A stretch of 64,000 nt of DNA from a bacterium (GCA_028275345.1 JAPWUV010000007.1:165019-229018), one strand, 5' to 3'; counted from the first letter of the stretch, positions 15,862-25,009 are shown. Program-made: numbers and translations. Notes: generated from the letters alone by a model not told the origin.

Positions 15862-16746
15862 ATGGAAAGGAAGCGGAGGGAATCGGAAATTGGCCGTCTT
15901 CTGCTACTGCTCATGGCCGGCAGCTTGATCGGCGTGCCCCTCGCGAGCCGATTCCGCAACGCTTGCGCTGGCCAAAGGACGGCAGTAGTTCCCTCCGTCG
16001 GTTCCAGCTGCTCGGACGTGGGGGCTTTGCCCTTTGCCGTCGGGGAGAGACTGCGCTTCAGGGTGCGATACGGCATGGTGACGGCCGGTTCGGCGGAGAT
16101 GGCCATCACCGGGCTTTCGGAGATCCGGGGGCACCGATGTTTTCGGGCGGTGACTACCATCGAGTCCAACGCCTTCTTCAGCCGATTCTACAGGGTACAG
16201 GATTACCTGGAGTCGCACCTCGACTGCGATGCCATTATCCCCTGGTTCTTCGAGAAACATCTCCGGGAGGGCAAGTACCGAGCCGATGTCCGCGCCGAAT
16301 ATGACCACGCAGCCGGGGTGGCCGTGGTCAATGGCGACACCGTGCGGATCCCCCCGGGGGCGCAGGACATGCTATCGATCTTCTACTTCGTCCGGACTCA
16401 GCCGATGGAGGTAGGAAAGGTCATCGAAGTGGCTAACCATGACAACAAGAAGGTTGCCATCCTTGAGCTGCACGTCTTGCGGAAGGAGAAGGTGGAAACG
16501 GAGGCGGGCCGATTCGATGCCTTCGTAGTGGAGCCAAGGCTCAAGGAATCGGGAGAGAAGGCGGGGCTTTTGCGGCAGAAGGGAGAGGGCTGGATTTGGT
16601 TCTCGGCGGATTCCCGCCGACTTCCGGTCCTAATCCGAACGAAGATGTACTTCGGCAGTTTGACGCTGGAACTCGCGGAGATCAGCCGACTGACCGGATT
16701 TGCATCATCCACAGCCGACGCGAAGGAGGGAAGTGATGGCAGGTGA
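15862..16746 (+). CDS. DUF3108 family secreted/periplasmic protein
   Basis: 294 residues. The N-terminal hydrophobic segment (LLLLLMAGSLIGVPLA) acts as signal peptide or anchor. The mature part matches DUF3108: LPFAVGERLRFRVRYGMVTAG, then RYRVQDYLES-type and DMLSIFYFVRTQPM strands, and KGEGWIWFSADSRRLPVLIRTKM near the end. The family is a lipocalin/LolA-like beta structure in the Gram-negative envelope without an assigned activity. ATG 15862 is preferred over GTG 15835, because AAGGAGAA precedes it at good spacing and it gives a normal signal peptide. It overlaps the queF start by 11 nt. Confidence 0.85.
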   Translation: MERKRRESEIGRLLLLLMAGSLIGVPLASRFRNACAGQRTAVVPSVGSSCSDVGALPFAVGERLRFRVRYGMVTAGSAEMAITGLSEIRGHRCFRAVTTIESNAFFSRFYRVQDYLESHLDCDAIIPWFFEKHLREGKYRADVRAEYDHAAGVAVVNGDTVRIPPGAQDMLSIFYFVRTQPMEVGKVIEVANHDNKKVAILELHVLRKEKVETEAGRFDAFVVEPRLKESGEKAGLLRQKGEGWIWFSADSRRLPVLIRTKMYFGSLTLELAEISRLTGFASSTADAKEGSDGR

Positions 16747-17101
16747 AGAGATTCGGCGGGTGGAGACTTTCCCCAATGAATATCGAGGCCGTCGTTATAC
16801 GATCGAGATCGTGAACGAGGAGTATACTTCGGTTTGCCCGCGTACTGGCCTGCCGGATTACGGCAAGATCATCATCCGGTACGTGCCGGACGAGAAGGTC
16901 CTCGAACTGAAAGCCCTCAAGTACTACTTCCTCCAATATCGAAACCTGGGGATCTTCTACGAGCACGCAGTCAATCGCATCCTGGATGATTTGGTCGCTT
17001 CTTGTGAGCCTTGGGAGATGGAAGTGGTCGGAGAATTCAACGTGCGAGGCGGGATGCGGAGCCGGGTGGTCGCTCGGTACGTTCGGGAGGGAGAAAAGTG
17101 A
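16736..17101 (+). CDS. queF: NADPH-dependent preQ0 reductase QueF
   Basis: 121 residues, the short unimodular type of QueF. It reduces the nitrile of preQ0 to the amine of preQ1 in queuosine synthesis. The T-fold shows the nucleophile Cys34 in SVCPRTGLPD, the proton donor Asp41, and Glu76-His77 in GIFYEHAVN, which bind the purine. The NADPH-motif region reads ELKALKYY rather than the usual ESKSLK, a mild deviation. ATG 16736 is preceded by GGAGGG; it overlaps the upstream gene's end and its own stop overlaps the queC GTG start. Confidence 0.95.
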   Translation: MAGEEIRRVETFPNEYRGRRYTIEIVNEEYTSVCPRTGLPDYGKIIIRYVPDEKVLELKALKYYFLQYRNLGIFYEHAVNRILDDLVASCEPWEMEVVGEFNVRGGMRSRVVARYVREGEK

Positions 17102-17787
17102 GCCGTCCCCTTGCAGTCGTGCTGCTGAGCGGGGGGATGGATAGTTGCGTCACAGCTGCGATGGCCGCCCAAACGCATCAGCTGGCTTTGCTGCACGTGA
17201 ATTACGGCCAGCGCACGGAGGCGCGCGAGCTCCGGGCTTTCCGGGAAATCGCTGCCTACTTCAAGGCGCAGCTCATACTGGAGGTGGACATCCCCCATTT
17301 CCGCCGCATCGGGGGAAGCAGCCTTGTGGACCCGAGCCTCGAAGTGGAAGACTACGGGCAGGTGGGCGAAGGCATTCCCTCCACCTACGTGCCCTTCCGG
17401 AATGGCCTGCTCCTGGCCGTCGCCACCACCTGGGCCGAGGTCGTGGGGGCTGAGGCCATTTTCGTCGGGGCCGTGTACACGGACGCGCCAGGCTATCCCG
17501 ATTGCCGGCCGGAGTTCTACGAAGCGTTCCAGAGGGCCATCGATCTCGGGACGCGTCCGGAAACGCGGATCCGCATCGTGACCCCCGTGATCCACTGGAC
17601 CAAGGAGCAGATCGTGCGCAAGGGGATCGAACTGGGGGCTCCGTTTCACCTGACCTGGAGCTGCTACCGGAGCGAAGACATTGCCTGCGGCCTGTGCGAT
17701 AGCTGCCACCGCCGGCGCGAGGCCTTCCGCGCTGCTGGGGTCCCCGACCCCATTCCGTACGCCAATCCGGATCCTTCCGAAGCTTGA
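17098..17787 (+). CDS. queC: 7-cyano-7-deazaguanine (preQ0) synthase QueC
   Basis: 229 residues. It converts 7-carboxy-7-deazaguanine to preQ0 using ATP and ammonia. The PP-loop SGGMDS (11-16) binds ATP. The zinc site is Cys189, Cys197, Cys200 and Cys203 (SCYRSEDIACGLCDSC). Other family blocks are VNYGQRTEARE, TYVPFRNG and GAVYTDAPGYPDCRPEF. It starts with GTG 17098 inside the queF stop region (GTGA overlap), with GGGAGGGAG upstream. QueD, QueE and Tgt are not in the window, so the pathway is completed elsewhere. It is the last gene of the tsaC operon. Confidence 0.96.
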   Translation: MSRPLAVVLLSGGMDSCVTAAMAAQTHQLALLHVNYGQRTEARELRAFREIAAYFKAQLILEVDIPHFRRIGGSSLVDPSLEVEDYGQVGEGIPSTYVPFRNGLLLAVATTWAEVVGAEAIFVGAVYTDAPGYPDCRPEFYEAFQRAIDLGTRPETRIRIVTPVIHWTKEQIVRKGIELGAPFHLTWSCYRSEDIACGLCDSCHRRREAFRAAGVPDPIPYANPDPSEA

Positions 17788-18085
17788 TCTTGCCGGGAGA
17801 GGGGCTTCCGTCCCCGAAGCGCGTCATCGGCGCAAGGACTACGCTTTTCGAACCCCCACCGAGGTAAACCCGTCTTGCAAAAGCGCGTAGGTCGCGGCCC
17901 CCGACTCGGGACGGCCCCGACGAGCCTCCTCACCCCCGTCTTGAGACCCCCAGGAGGACGTTCCTTTGCGGAGCTTTTTCTGTATCGTCACGGCGTTCGG
18001 CGCCGCGAAATCGCCTTTCCCCCTGATGGAGAGTGCCCGTTGGGAGAAGAGGTGCCGCGCAGCGGGCGGCGGATGCTGCTCAGCG
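17788..18085. other. Convergent intergenic gap
   Basis: About 300 bases between the converging ends of queC and the Yip1-like gene. A small GC-rich inverted repeat (GGGGCTTCCGTCCCC, 17802-17816) could fold but lacks a T-run. No gene or RNA is recognised. Confidence 0.4.
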
Positions 18086-18604
18086 TCAATGGGCGAACAG
18101 TCGGAGCAGAATGGCGACGGCGATGACCTGGACGAGCCAGCCGAGGAGGCAGACCAGGATCGCGCGCGCAGTGCTTCTGTAGTCCAGCGCCTGACGGACA
18201 GCGACGACCATGGCTGCGAGCATCCAGACAGAAGCGACGAGGAAGATCACCGCCCGGAGGGGCGAGAGGATGCCCAGCACTCGGATGATCCCCGGGGAGC
18301 TGGAGAAGCCGATCGTCCTGAGCAGCTGGCCCAGATCAGCCTCGGTGGTGGGCTCGGGAAGCAGTCTGGTCCCGATCAGGTAGGTCAGATAAGCCCACAC
18401 AAGCCAGCTGGCGAGGGCGCCCACGGTCCCGCCTACGAGGCCTCCGAGCCCGCCGGTGCCCAGGGTGGCAATTCCGGCGGCCAGGCTGGAAAAGATGACC
18501 ACCAGCATGGCCTGGCGGGTCGCTCCAGTGTCCGCCTCCACCTCTTCGTACAGCTCCGGGTTCAGCAGACTCGCTTGCAACATCCGAAAGGTCAAATTGC
18601 CCAT
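18086..18604 (-). CDS. Yip1-like multi-spanning membrane protein
   Basis: 172 residues with about five hydrophobic segments: the first after TGATRQAMLVVIFSSL, the second around LVGGTVGALASWLVWAYLTYLIG, then three toward the C-terminus (LSPLRAVIFLVASVWMLAAMVV, ARAILVCLLGWLVQVIAVAIL). This pattern and the central GTRLLPEPTTEADLGQLLRTIGFSS stretch (Gly-Phe/Ser-Pro before TM3) match the bacterial Yip1 group. Function is unknown. The ATG at 18604 has GGAGGG. It lies downstream of trkH-trkA-msrC on the same strand, 179 nt after msrC. Confidence 0.75.
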   Translation of the reverse strand: MGNLTFRMLQASLLNPELYEEVEADTGATRQAMLVVIFSSLAAGIATLGTGGLGGLVGGTVGALASWLVWAYLTYLIGTRLLPEPTTEADLGQLLRTIGFSSSPGIIRVLGILSPLRAVIFLVASVWMLAAMVVAVRQALDYRSTARAILVCLLGWLVQVIAVAILLRLFAH

Positions 18605-18783
18605 CTCTCCCTCCACTAGCTTAGCGTGCCGTTTGGGTCGGGGTCTTCGCCCGCCGCTCCTGGCTTCGAAGCACTGCAAGACCGACTGGACGCGTTCGCC
18701 GCCTCAGCCAGAAGGCAGGAAGACTTCCTCCACCGGCGGGGCGACGGCCTGTCCCCCTCTCTCGACTTGCGCTTCGGCGGGGC

Positions 18784-19269
18784 TCAGCCCCCGCCAGATG
18801 TGGGGAACAATGCCGTGAGAAGCTTCGCTACGCTTTCCAGCCCTCGGACGTCGGCCTCGTCGAAGGCACTCAGTTGGTCGCTGTCCACGTCCAGGACTGC
18901 GCGGATGTTCCCGCCCCGATCCCGGATGGGTACGACGATCTCAGACCTGGAGCCCGGGTCGCAGGCGATGTGACCCGGAAACTGGTGGACGTCGGGTACG
19001 ACCACGGTCTCGCCCCGGAGCACCGCGGCCCAGCAAACCCCTCGTGGCTTGGGCAAGTAGACGCACGCAGGCGTCCCTTGGAATGGGCCCAAGACCAGCC
19101 TTTCCCCCTTCACAAAGTAAAAGCCCACCCAAAAGAAGCCGAGCCGCTGTTTGAGCAGGGCTGCCACGTTCGCCAGATTGGCCACCAGATCGTCCACGCC
19201 CTCGATGAGGCGGGAGGTTTCTTCAAGGACAGCCTCGTAGAGCTGCGCTTTGTCGGGCAGCGCCGTCAT
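18784..19269 (-). CDS. msrC: Free methionine-R-sulfoxide reductase (GAF domain)
   Basis: 161 residues, a single GAF domain. It reduces free methionine-R-sulfoxide, with electrons normally coming from thioredoxin. The three redox cysteines are Cys69, Cys79 and Cys103, spaced 10 and 24 exactly as in the E. coli enzyme (84, 94, 118). They lie in GTPACV, RGVCW and PGHIACD. FWVGFYF, LGPFQG and SRSEIVVPI are further family blocks. Its ATG overlaps the trkA stop (ATGA), so it is translationally coupled to the potassium-uptake genes. Confidence 0.95.
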   Translation of the reverse strand: MTALPDKAQLYEAVLEETSRLIEGVDDLVANLANVAALLKQRLGFFWVGFYFVKGERLVLGPFQGTPACVYLPKPRGVCWAAVLRGETVVVPDVHQFPGHIACDPGSRSEIVVPIRDRGGNIRAVLDVDSDQLSAFDEADVRGLESVAKLLTALFPTSGGG

Positions 19270-19922
19270 TTGATTTCCTGAAGTCGCTTCAGGTCCTCGT
19301 CCTTGCCGAGAAGGACCAGCACGTCGCTATCCTTGATCACATGGTCCCCGCTCGGGATCACGGTGACTTTGTCGGGTATCAATTGCTTGATCATGACCAC
19401 TTGGACGTTGAATCGTCGACGCAGATCCAATTCCGCCAAAGTCTTCCCGAGGAAGCTCATGGGAGCGGCCATTTCGACGATGCTGATGCCCGGAGTGAGG
19501 GGGATGTAGTCCAGAACCGCGGCGCTGTCCAAGCTGCGAGCCAGGCGGTAAGCACTGTCCTTCTCGGGGAATAGGACTGTGGTGGCACCGATGAGGTCCA
19601 GGATCTTGCCGTGATCTTCGGTGATTGCCTTGGCGATGATTTCTTTGACCCCAAGTTGCCGGAGATACAGCGTGACCAGGATGCTGGCGTCGATTCGATC
19701 TCCGAGGCTGACAATCACCGCGTCGAAGTCGCTCAGCCCCAACTTCTCCAAAGCTTCCTTGTCCGTGGCATCGGCGATTACCGCTTTCGGGACGATCTCT
19801 TTGATGCGGTTGATTTTGGCCTCGTCGTTGTCGATGGCGAGCACGTAGCATCCCCGCTCGACCAGGTAGCGGCAAACGTAGTAGCCGAAACTGCTCACTC
19901 CAATCACCGCAAAGGATCGCAT
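19266..19922 (-). CDS. trkA: Potassium uptake regulatory subunit TrkA/KtrA
   Basis: 218 residues: an RCK-N Rossmann domain (about 1-120) and an RCK-C domain (about 135-218). This cytosolic ring-forming subunit gates the TrkH/KtrB channel in response to nucleotides. The dinucleotide loop reads VIGVSSFG, so the second glycine of GxGxxG is Ser. The acidic residue ending beta-2 (LAIDNDEAKIN) is present. A single RCK unit is the KtrA size rather than the doubled E. coli TrkA. It lies 85 nt downstream of trkH and overlaps msrC by 4 nt. Confidence 0.95.
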   Translation of the reverse strand: MRSFAVIGVSSFGYYVCRYLVERGCYVLAIDNDEAKINRIKEIVPKAVIADATDKEALEKLGLSDFDAVIVSLGDRIDASILVTLYLRQLGVKEIIAKAITEDHGKILDLIGATTVLFPEKDSAYRLARSLDSAAVLDYIPLTPGISIVEMAAPMSFLGKTLAELDLRRRFNVQVVMIKQLIPDKVTVIPSGDHVIKDSDVLVLLGKDEDLKRLQEIK

Positions 19923-20007
19923 CGGAATCCCTCCTTCAGGCGGGAATGCCCGACGTTCATCTCATCTTGCCGGAACCGACAGAAGCCCGCTGCTCGTTCG
20001 CACGACG

Positions 20008-21390
20008 TCACCCCACCAGGAATTCCCCTTCCGGGTACTGGAAGTGCTCCGCTTCCGCCGTTTGGACGGTCAAAGCCAGCGTCGCAGGGCCGATTCGGCC
20101 AACGAACATGGTGAACACGAGAATGAGCTTTCCGACCGTGCTGAGTCCGGCTGTGACCCCGGTCGAGAGTCCGACGGTGCCGAAGGCCGACACGGCTTCG
20201 AACAGGTAGCGAAGGAAATCGGCGTGCTGCGGTTCGTGGGCCCAACCCTCGCTGACCAGGAGGGCCGTTGTGCTGAGCGAGACCAATCCCAGCGACAGGA
20301 AAAACACCACCAACGCCTTATTCAGGATCCGGTTCGGGATGCGGCGGTTCATCACGACGACGTCGCGGCGGCCATACAGGCGATCGCGAACCAGAAGCAG
20401 GACTGTGGCAAAGGTGGTCGTCTTCACCCCGCCGCCGCACGATCCCGGAGAGGCGCCCACAAACATCAGGGCAAGCAGCACGAACAGCGAGGCATTGGAC
20501 ATTGCCCCAATCTCTACGGTATTGAACCCAGCCGTGCGGGCGGTCACCGACTGGAAGAAGGCGGCCAACACCTTCCCTGGCCAGGAGAGTGGGGCGAGAG
20601 TGGCATGCCAGTCGAAGAGCAAGAGCAGGGCCATCCCGCCGAGGATGAGCGCTGCCGTGCTGCGGAGGACCAGCCGACTGTGGAGGCTCAGTCGGGAGGG
20701 TGTCTTCCGACTCCGAGAGCCGGAGATGTCGTAGACGACCAGGAATCCGATCCCCCCGAGGATGATGATCGCCGCAACCGTGAGATTGACGACAGGATCC
20801 TCAACAAACCCCTTCAGGCTGTTCGAGAACAGGGAGAAGCCGGCGTTGCAGAAAGCACTGACGGCATGGAAACCGGCCAGCCACAATCCTCGCCCCACGC
20901 CGAACTCTGGGGCGAACCTGGCCCAGAGGATCAACGTGCCAATCGCTTCGGTGCCGAGCGTGAAGCCGACAGCGGCGCGCAAGAGCCGGCCGGGACCAGA
21001 TAGTGGGCCCGAGATCGTCTCTTCCAAGAGTTCCCGACCTCGGATCGAGACCCTTCCCGCCACCAGATACGCGAAGAAGGTGGTCAGAGTCATGATCCCC
21101 AGCCCGCCGGCTTGCAACAGGACGAGCACCACCGCTTGGCCGAAGGGGGTGAGCCGGGTGGCGGTGTCCACGACGGTGAGGCCGGTGACGCACACCGCGG
21201 AGGTCGCGGTGAAGAGGGCGTCCACCGGACGGAGCGGATCTCCCGTGCTGGAGGCGGGTAGGAGAAGCAGCGCTGTCCCGATCAGAATCGCAACGGCGAA
21301 ACTGCCAGCGAGAAGTCGTGCCGCCTCTACGGAGCTTGGCTCCGTACGCCTCCTGTGGCGAAAAAGCTGCAGGCCCTTCTTCTGTTCCAT
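20008..21390 (-). CDS. trkH: Potassium uptake channel TrkH/KtrB
   Basis: 460 residues, inner-membrane potassium (or Na/K) translocating subunit. Four pore-loop repeats each show the selectivity-filter glycine: SAVCVTGLTVVDT, SAFCNAGFSLF, SVTARTAGFNTV and SAFGTVGLSTG. The gate-loop region between repeats is glycine-rich (GASPGSCGGGVKTTTFA). The ATG at 21390 is chosen because the 64 residues upstream are arginine-rich and unlike the family N-terminus; the ribosome site there is weak (GCGAGG). It is the first gene of the trkH-trkA-msrC unit. With the cytosolic subunit it imports potassium for turgor and pH control. Confidence 0.96.
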   Translation of the reverse strand: MEQKKGLQLFRHRRRTEPSSVEAARLLAGSFAVAILIGTALLLLPASSTGDPLRPVDALFTATSAVCVTGLTVVDTATRLTPFGQAVVLVLLQAGGLGIMTLTTFFAYLVAGRVSIRGRELLEETISGPLSGPGRLLRAAVGFTLGTEAIGTLILWARFAPEFGVGRGLWLAGFHAVSAFCNAGFSLFSNSLKGFVEDPVVNLTVAAIIILGGIGFLVVYDISGSRSRKTPSRLSLHSRLVLRSTAALILGGMALLLLFDWHATLAPLSWPGKVLAAFFQSVTARTAGFNTVEIGAMSNASLFVLLALMFVGASPGSCGGGVKTTTFATVLLLVRDRLYGRRDVVVMNRRIPNRILNKALVVFFLSLGLVSLSTTALLVSEGWAHEPQHADFLRYLFEAVSAFGTVGLSTGVTAGLSTVGKLILVFTMFVGRIGPATLALTVQTAEAEHFQYPEGEFLVG

Positions 21391-22021
21391 CCTCGCAGAA
21401 TCCAAACGGTCCCGTTCGATTGCTGCACGACGCCGCAAATGTACAGAACTCCGGTTGCCATCTCCAAGGGAATCCTGCACAGAACCTACGGCGCCGGAGA
21501 CGGGGCAGCGACGCGGGGCGAATTCGTTTCGTCTCCGACCGGCAGCTCGGCCGGGGTGAGTTTGAGCGGGGTTGCCCGACACAGGCCCACGAGCTCGGGC
21601 TGTTCGAGCCTTGCGGGATCCCCAAACAACCCAGCGAGGCTTGGGTGAAAGTCGCCGTAGCGGGGACCCCAGTCAACTGCGCAGGGCTTACGTAGTTCTT
21701 CCGATTAGACCCCCCGCTCGGACATGCCCGGATCAAGTGGGTCGAGCCGAGGGCCAAAGACGCCGCCGCCATCGCAGTGGTCGAAGGAGAGCCCCCGCTA
21801 CTCCCATCACTCGTGGCGCAGCAGCCATTCCCTCCATTCGCCCCGGGTTGGTACCGGGCTACCTGGACATGCTCGAGCGGCAAAACGAATCGTTCGCGGA
21901 AAACGGCCCTCGCGGGTCGCGGTTATGCTCCAGGTCTTGACGAAAACTTCATCTCAACCGCGCCCCTTCCGGACCGATCCATCGGGGTGGAGGTACGGAT
22001 GCCCAAGTTCGAAGGTTGGCG
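21391..22021. other. Divergent intergenic region, no gene recognised
   Basis: Between trkH (minus) and the HExxH protein gene (plus). A weak minus-strand promoter candidate, TTGGAG with TACATT 18 nt downstream, lies about 70 nt upstream of trkH (roughly 21434-21463). Open frames here are proline/arginine-rich and overlap each other. Confidence 0.35.
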
Positions 22022-22606
22022 ATGCGCAAGATTGCCTTGTTGCTAACATTTCTCGCTTCGGGAGCGTGCGAGGCCGGAGGGAACGGCCTTGGCTACCTTG
22101 CTCCACACTACAATTTTTCCTCCCATGCGGTGCTGGTGCGGGAGGACGTGCTCGCCACAGGAGCCACCCTCGTGATCGTGGGCGGGGAAGAACCCTACCT
22201 CAATGGCTTCTTCGTGCCCAGCTGCCGGATGACGATCCACGGGAAGGAGGTCGTACTTCGCAATGTCATCTTCATCAATCTCGACGTGATCGGAAAGAGT
22301 CGAGGCTCGCCGGACCAGGTACTTCTTCACGAGCTTGAGCACTACCGCCAGTACCGGCGATGCGCCAGTGCGGAGGAGTACTTCGCGGAATGGCGCAGGC
22401 AGCAGGCTCTACCCTATTGGGAGCGTCCCTGGGAGAAGGAAGCGCACGCCGCGGAGACCAGGGATACGGGTCTGATCTGGATCCAGGGAAAGCAGTCTTC
22501 CACCCCCGTCGCCATTCGGTTCGATTTTACCGAGGGAGGCCTCGCGAGCCACATGGCGACAAGCGGTCCGACCGGCCAGCTCTCCGGATTCCCCCCAGGG
22601 GAGTAG
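22022..22606 (+). CDS. Small secreted protein with HExxH zinc-peptidase-like motif
   Basis: 194 residues; I do not recognise a named family. A signal peptide (MRKIALLLTFLASGACEA) leads into a beta-rich region and then LLHELEHYRQYRR, where HELEH (103-107) is a metalloprotease-type HExxH motif. PWEKEAHAAE (about 137-145) follows and could supply the third ligand. This resembles DUF4157-like or minimal gluzincin domains, but the protein is very short. Its position alone, with gene-free gaps on both sides, gives no pathway. The start at 22022 is set by GAAGG 6 nt upstream; an upstream in-frame TTG (22016) is too close to that site. The last 40 residues are low-complexity. Confidence 0.6.
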   Translation: MRKIALLLTFLASGACEAGGNGLGYLAPHYNFSSHAVLVREDVLATGATLVIVGGEEPYLNGFFVPSCRMTIHGKEVVLRNVIFINLDVIGKSRGSPDQVLLHELEHYRQYRRCASAEEYFAEWRRQQALPYWERPWEKEAHAAETRDTGLIWIQGKQSSTPVAIRFDFTEGGLASHMATSGPTGQLSGFPPGE

Positions 22607-23150
22607 CCCCACCGGCCATCCCCTCGCCGAGAGGCTCCTGCCTGATGCCGCCCTCGCGGAGGAGCGCATCCGCGCAATGGTTTCGCCCTGCCGAAGCATC
22701 GGCTTTCGCCGTTAACGGCGAAGGGGCGTGTCCCCTGATTCCCGGTGGATTCCCAGCCAGGAAGAGCATCCGAGCCCGGGCTGCAGATCACTGCACAGGC
22801 AAATCCACCTCGAGGAATCGATCCCCGACGGCCGCGCCTCGCAGGATCCCGGCGGGAGCCGTGGCAGGGGCCTTGGGATCGCGCGGGGGCCTGCGGGTCA
22901 CCTGTAGGAAATCCGGCGCGCTCAGTAGGCCGGGAAGGTGAGCTCGCTCCCCCATCGGACGGGCTCAGCCGGGCGAAGGCGAAGTAACCCGGATACGCCG
23001 CCCGGACCATGCCGGACTGAGCAGGACCAGCAGGCGCTTCAGCCGTGCGGCGAGATGCTCGTTCGTCGCAAAGTGCCAAATTGCTTCGCTGTGCCCCGCG
23101 CCGCAGGGTCGGCTCGCTCCTCGCTGCGTGCGGCGCAAGCGGCTTTCCCC
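22607..23150. other. Convergent intergenic region with a perfect palindrome
   Basis: No gene is recognised. It contains the 18-bp perfect palindrome TTCGCCGTTAACGGCGAA (22705-22722), immediately followed by the small hairpin AGGGGcgtgtCCCCT. The stems could terminate transcription from the left-hand gene, but neither is followed by a T-run. Confidence 0.4.
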
Positions 23151-24941
23151 CTATTCTCCGGCGGCCATGGCGGCGATGAACAGCAAGGCCTCCGCTGTGC
23201 CGTCCAGCGTGGGTTCGTTGGTGGAGTAATCCCAGAGGTCATCGTGATAGACGACCAGGTCGGACTGGAATGCTTCGAAACGATCAGGTCCTGAGAGCCG
23301 CACTCCCTTCAGGCTGCGGAAGATGGAGGCATAGACAGGCCCGTCCACCAGGCCCCCGACGATCGGCCTTCCGGTTTCCGCTGCAATCACGCTGTGAGGG
23401 TGCTGGGGGGTAAGGCCGCCTTCGCCGGGGATTCCCACGAATTGGCTCACTCCCCAGGGGTTCCTGCCCAGGAGCCAGTCGCGGTGAGAGGCAAGCAGTC
23501 CGCGGTATTGCGCGTCGCCCGTCATTCTCTCGTAGATGAGGATCTGATTTACCGCCGCGGCGGCCAGATTGTTGGAGCACCAGACGAACGGGATTCCGAC
23601 GCGGTAGGGGTTCCGGAGGGCGCGTCGCTGCAACGCCTCGATGCCCTGGCGGTAGTAGGTTGCCAGCGTGTCCCGGAATGCGCCGGGGAGCACTTCCCAA
23701 AGGGCGAAGTGCCCTGCATTGAAGAACGGATAGTGTTCGTAGTGGCGCAGGGTGTCTAGCCCCATCCAGGAGAAGGAGCCTGTCCTCCGAGCGAAGTCGA
23801 TGGCCTGTCGCAGGTAGCTGGAGTCTCCCGTGGCTCGGAAGAGTTCGGCCGCGCCCCATTCCATGTCGTCGGTCCAGGTGGCTTCGTAATAGCGATAGGG
23901 CTGGCGGCACGGGGTTCCCTGCTGACATCCGGGTTGCAGGAGACCCATCGCGTAGACCTCGCGCGCAGCCCGGAGGCACCGCTCCGCGAAGGGGGGATCC
24001 GTCGTAGCGAAGATCTGCGCTGCCATGGCCATGGCGGCAGCATAGCGTCCGGCGAGATTGGCTATCCCGTCGGATTCGCTCTTGTAGGGCCCAAGGCCCT
24101 GGGGCCTGCCTGTGGCGTAGTAGACGACGCGGTATCTGCCGGGTCCCCAGCCGTAGTCCGAATTGTCCTGGTGCGGGAGATCCCAGCCGGAATGGTCTCG
24201 ATCATCCGCCACTTGATGGTAGAGCTGGTTCGGAGCCGGATGCATTTTCAGCATCCACTCCAGTCCCCAGCGCGCTTCGTCCAGTACGTCGGGGATCCCA
24301 TTCGGGTAAGGGTGGCCGAGGGCATCCACGGAATCGGGAAAGACCTCGGGGAAGAGCCTGTAAGAGAGGAGGAGCCGTGCCACAGTATTGCTTGAAGTGA
24401 GCAGGTACCGCAGGTAATCTCCCGCATCGTGCCAGCCACCGGTCACGTCAATGTAGGTTCCGTCCGGCACCGGCCCTTCGAAGGTGCGCCCATCCCTGGG
24501 ATGGCATACCTCGTCGAGGAACGGATTGTAACCACACCTCTGCTGGCGGATGTAGCTTAGGATCACGCTCGGGTACCGGCGATAGGCAGTGCTGGAAACG
24601 ACGAACGGAAGGGACTGTGACTCCGTGCCGACCAAGCGAATCCGATATACTCCCGGTCTCCTCAGCGAGCTGAGATCGAGCAGGTAGTGGTGCGAGAAGT
24701 TGCCGAAGGGACCCAAGTCCGGGCCACACCTGTGCGGACCCGTGACCCGCTTACCGGTGGCTGCGTCGAGGATCTCGAAGCGCAAATTGCTGTGGGGAAG
24801 GCGCGAAAAGGCAATGGCTTGCTTTGTTTCGCCCGGCAAAAAGCCCACCTGGTTGGCGCGAACGAAGATGTCATCTCCGGATCCCCCCAACGCCCCATTG
24901 ATCCAGAGCAGCGAAGCGGTGACAACGCTCGCCCACCGCAC
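23151..24941 (-). CDS. Secreted glycoside hydrolase family 9 (endoglucanase-type)
   Basis: 596 residues. After a signal peptide (to about 20) comes a CelD-type N-terminal Ig-like domain (about 25-115), then the GH9 (alpha/alpha)6 catalytic domain. GGWHDAGDY (168-176) carries the paired aspartates that activate water (Asp172/Asp175). STNEPTLDGTAE near the C-terminus carries the acid Glu576. FVWCSNNLAAAAVNQILIY and WLLGRNPWGVSQFVG match the GH9 core, though the usual PHHR block reads PQHPHS. Substrate is likely cellulose, mixed-linkage glucan or glucomannan. It starts with GTG 24941 behind AGGAGGAGG. It lies 68 nt downstream of a GT9 gene, an odd operon partner. Confidence 0.93.
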   Translation of the reverse strand: MRWASVVTASLLWINGALGGSGDDIFVRANQVGFLPGETKQAIAFSRLPHSNLRFEILDAATGKRVTGPHRCGPDLGPFGNFSHHYLLDLSSLRRPGVYRIRLVGTESQSLPFVVSSTAYRRYPSVILSYIRQQRCGYNPFLDEVCHPRDGRTFEGPVPDGTYIDVTGGWHDAGDYLRYLLTSSNTVARLLLSYRLFPEVFPDSVDALGHPYPNGIPDVLDEARWGLEWMLKMHPAPNQLYHQVADDRDHSGWDLPHQDNSDYGWGPGRYRVVYYATGRPQGLGPYKSESDGIANLAGRYAAAMAMAAQIFATTDPPFAERCLRAAREVYAMGLLQPGCQQGTPCRQPYRYYEATWTDDMEWGAAELFRATGDSSYLRQAIDFARRTGSFSWMGLDTLRHYEHYPFFNAGHFALWEVLPGAFRDTLATYYRQGIEALQRRALRNPYRVGIPFVWCSNNLAAAAVNQILIYERMTGDAQYRGLLASHRDWLLGRNPWGVSQFVGIPGEGGLTPQHPHSVIAAETGRPIVGGLVDGPVYASIFRSLKGVRLSGPDRFEAFQSDLVVYHDDLWDYSTNEPTLDGTAEALLFIAAMAAGE

Positions 24942-25009
24942 CCTTAGGACCTCCTCCTGATAACCGATCTACGTTTCCAATCCCCGGGCAGCGGTCTTTC
25001 CGCCGGTCG

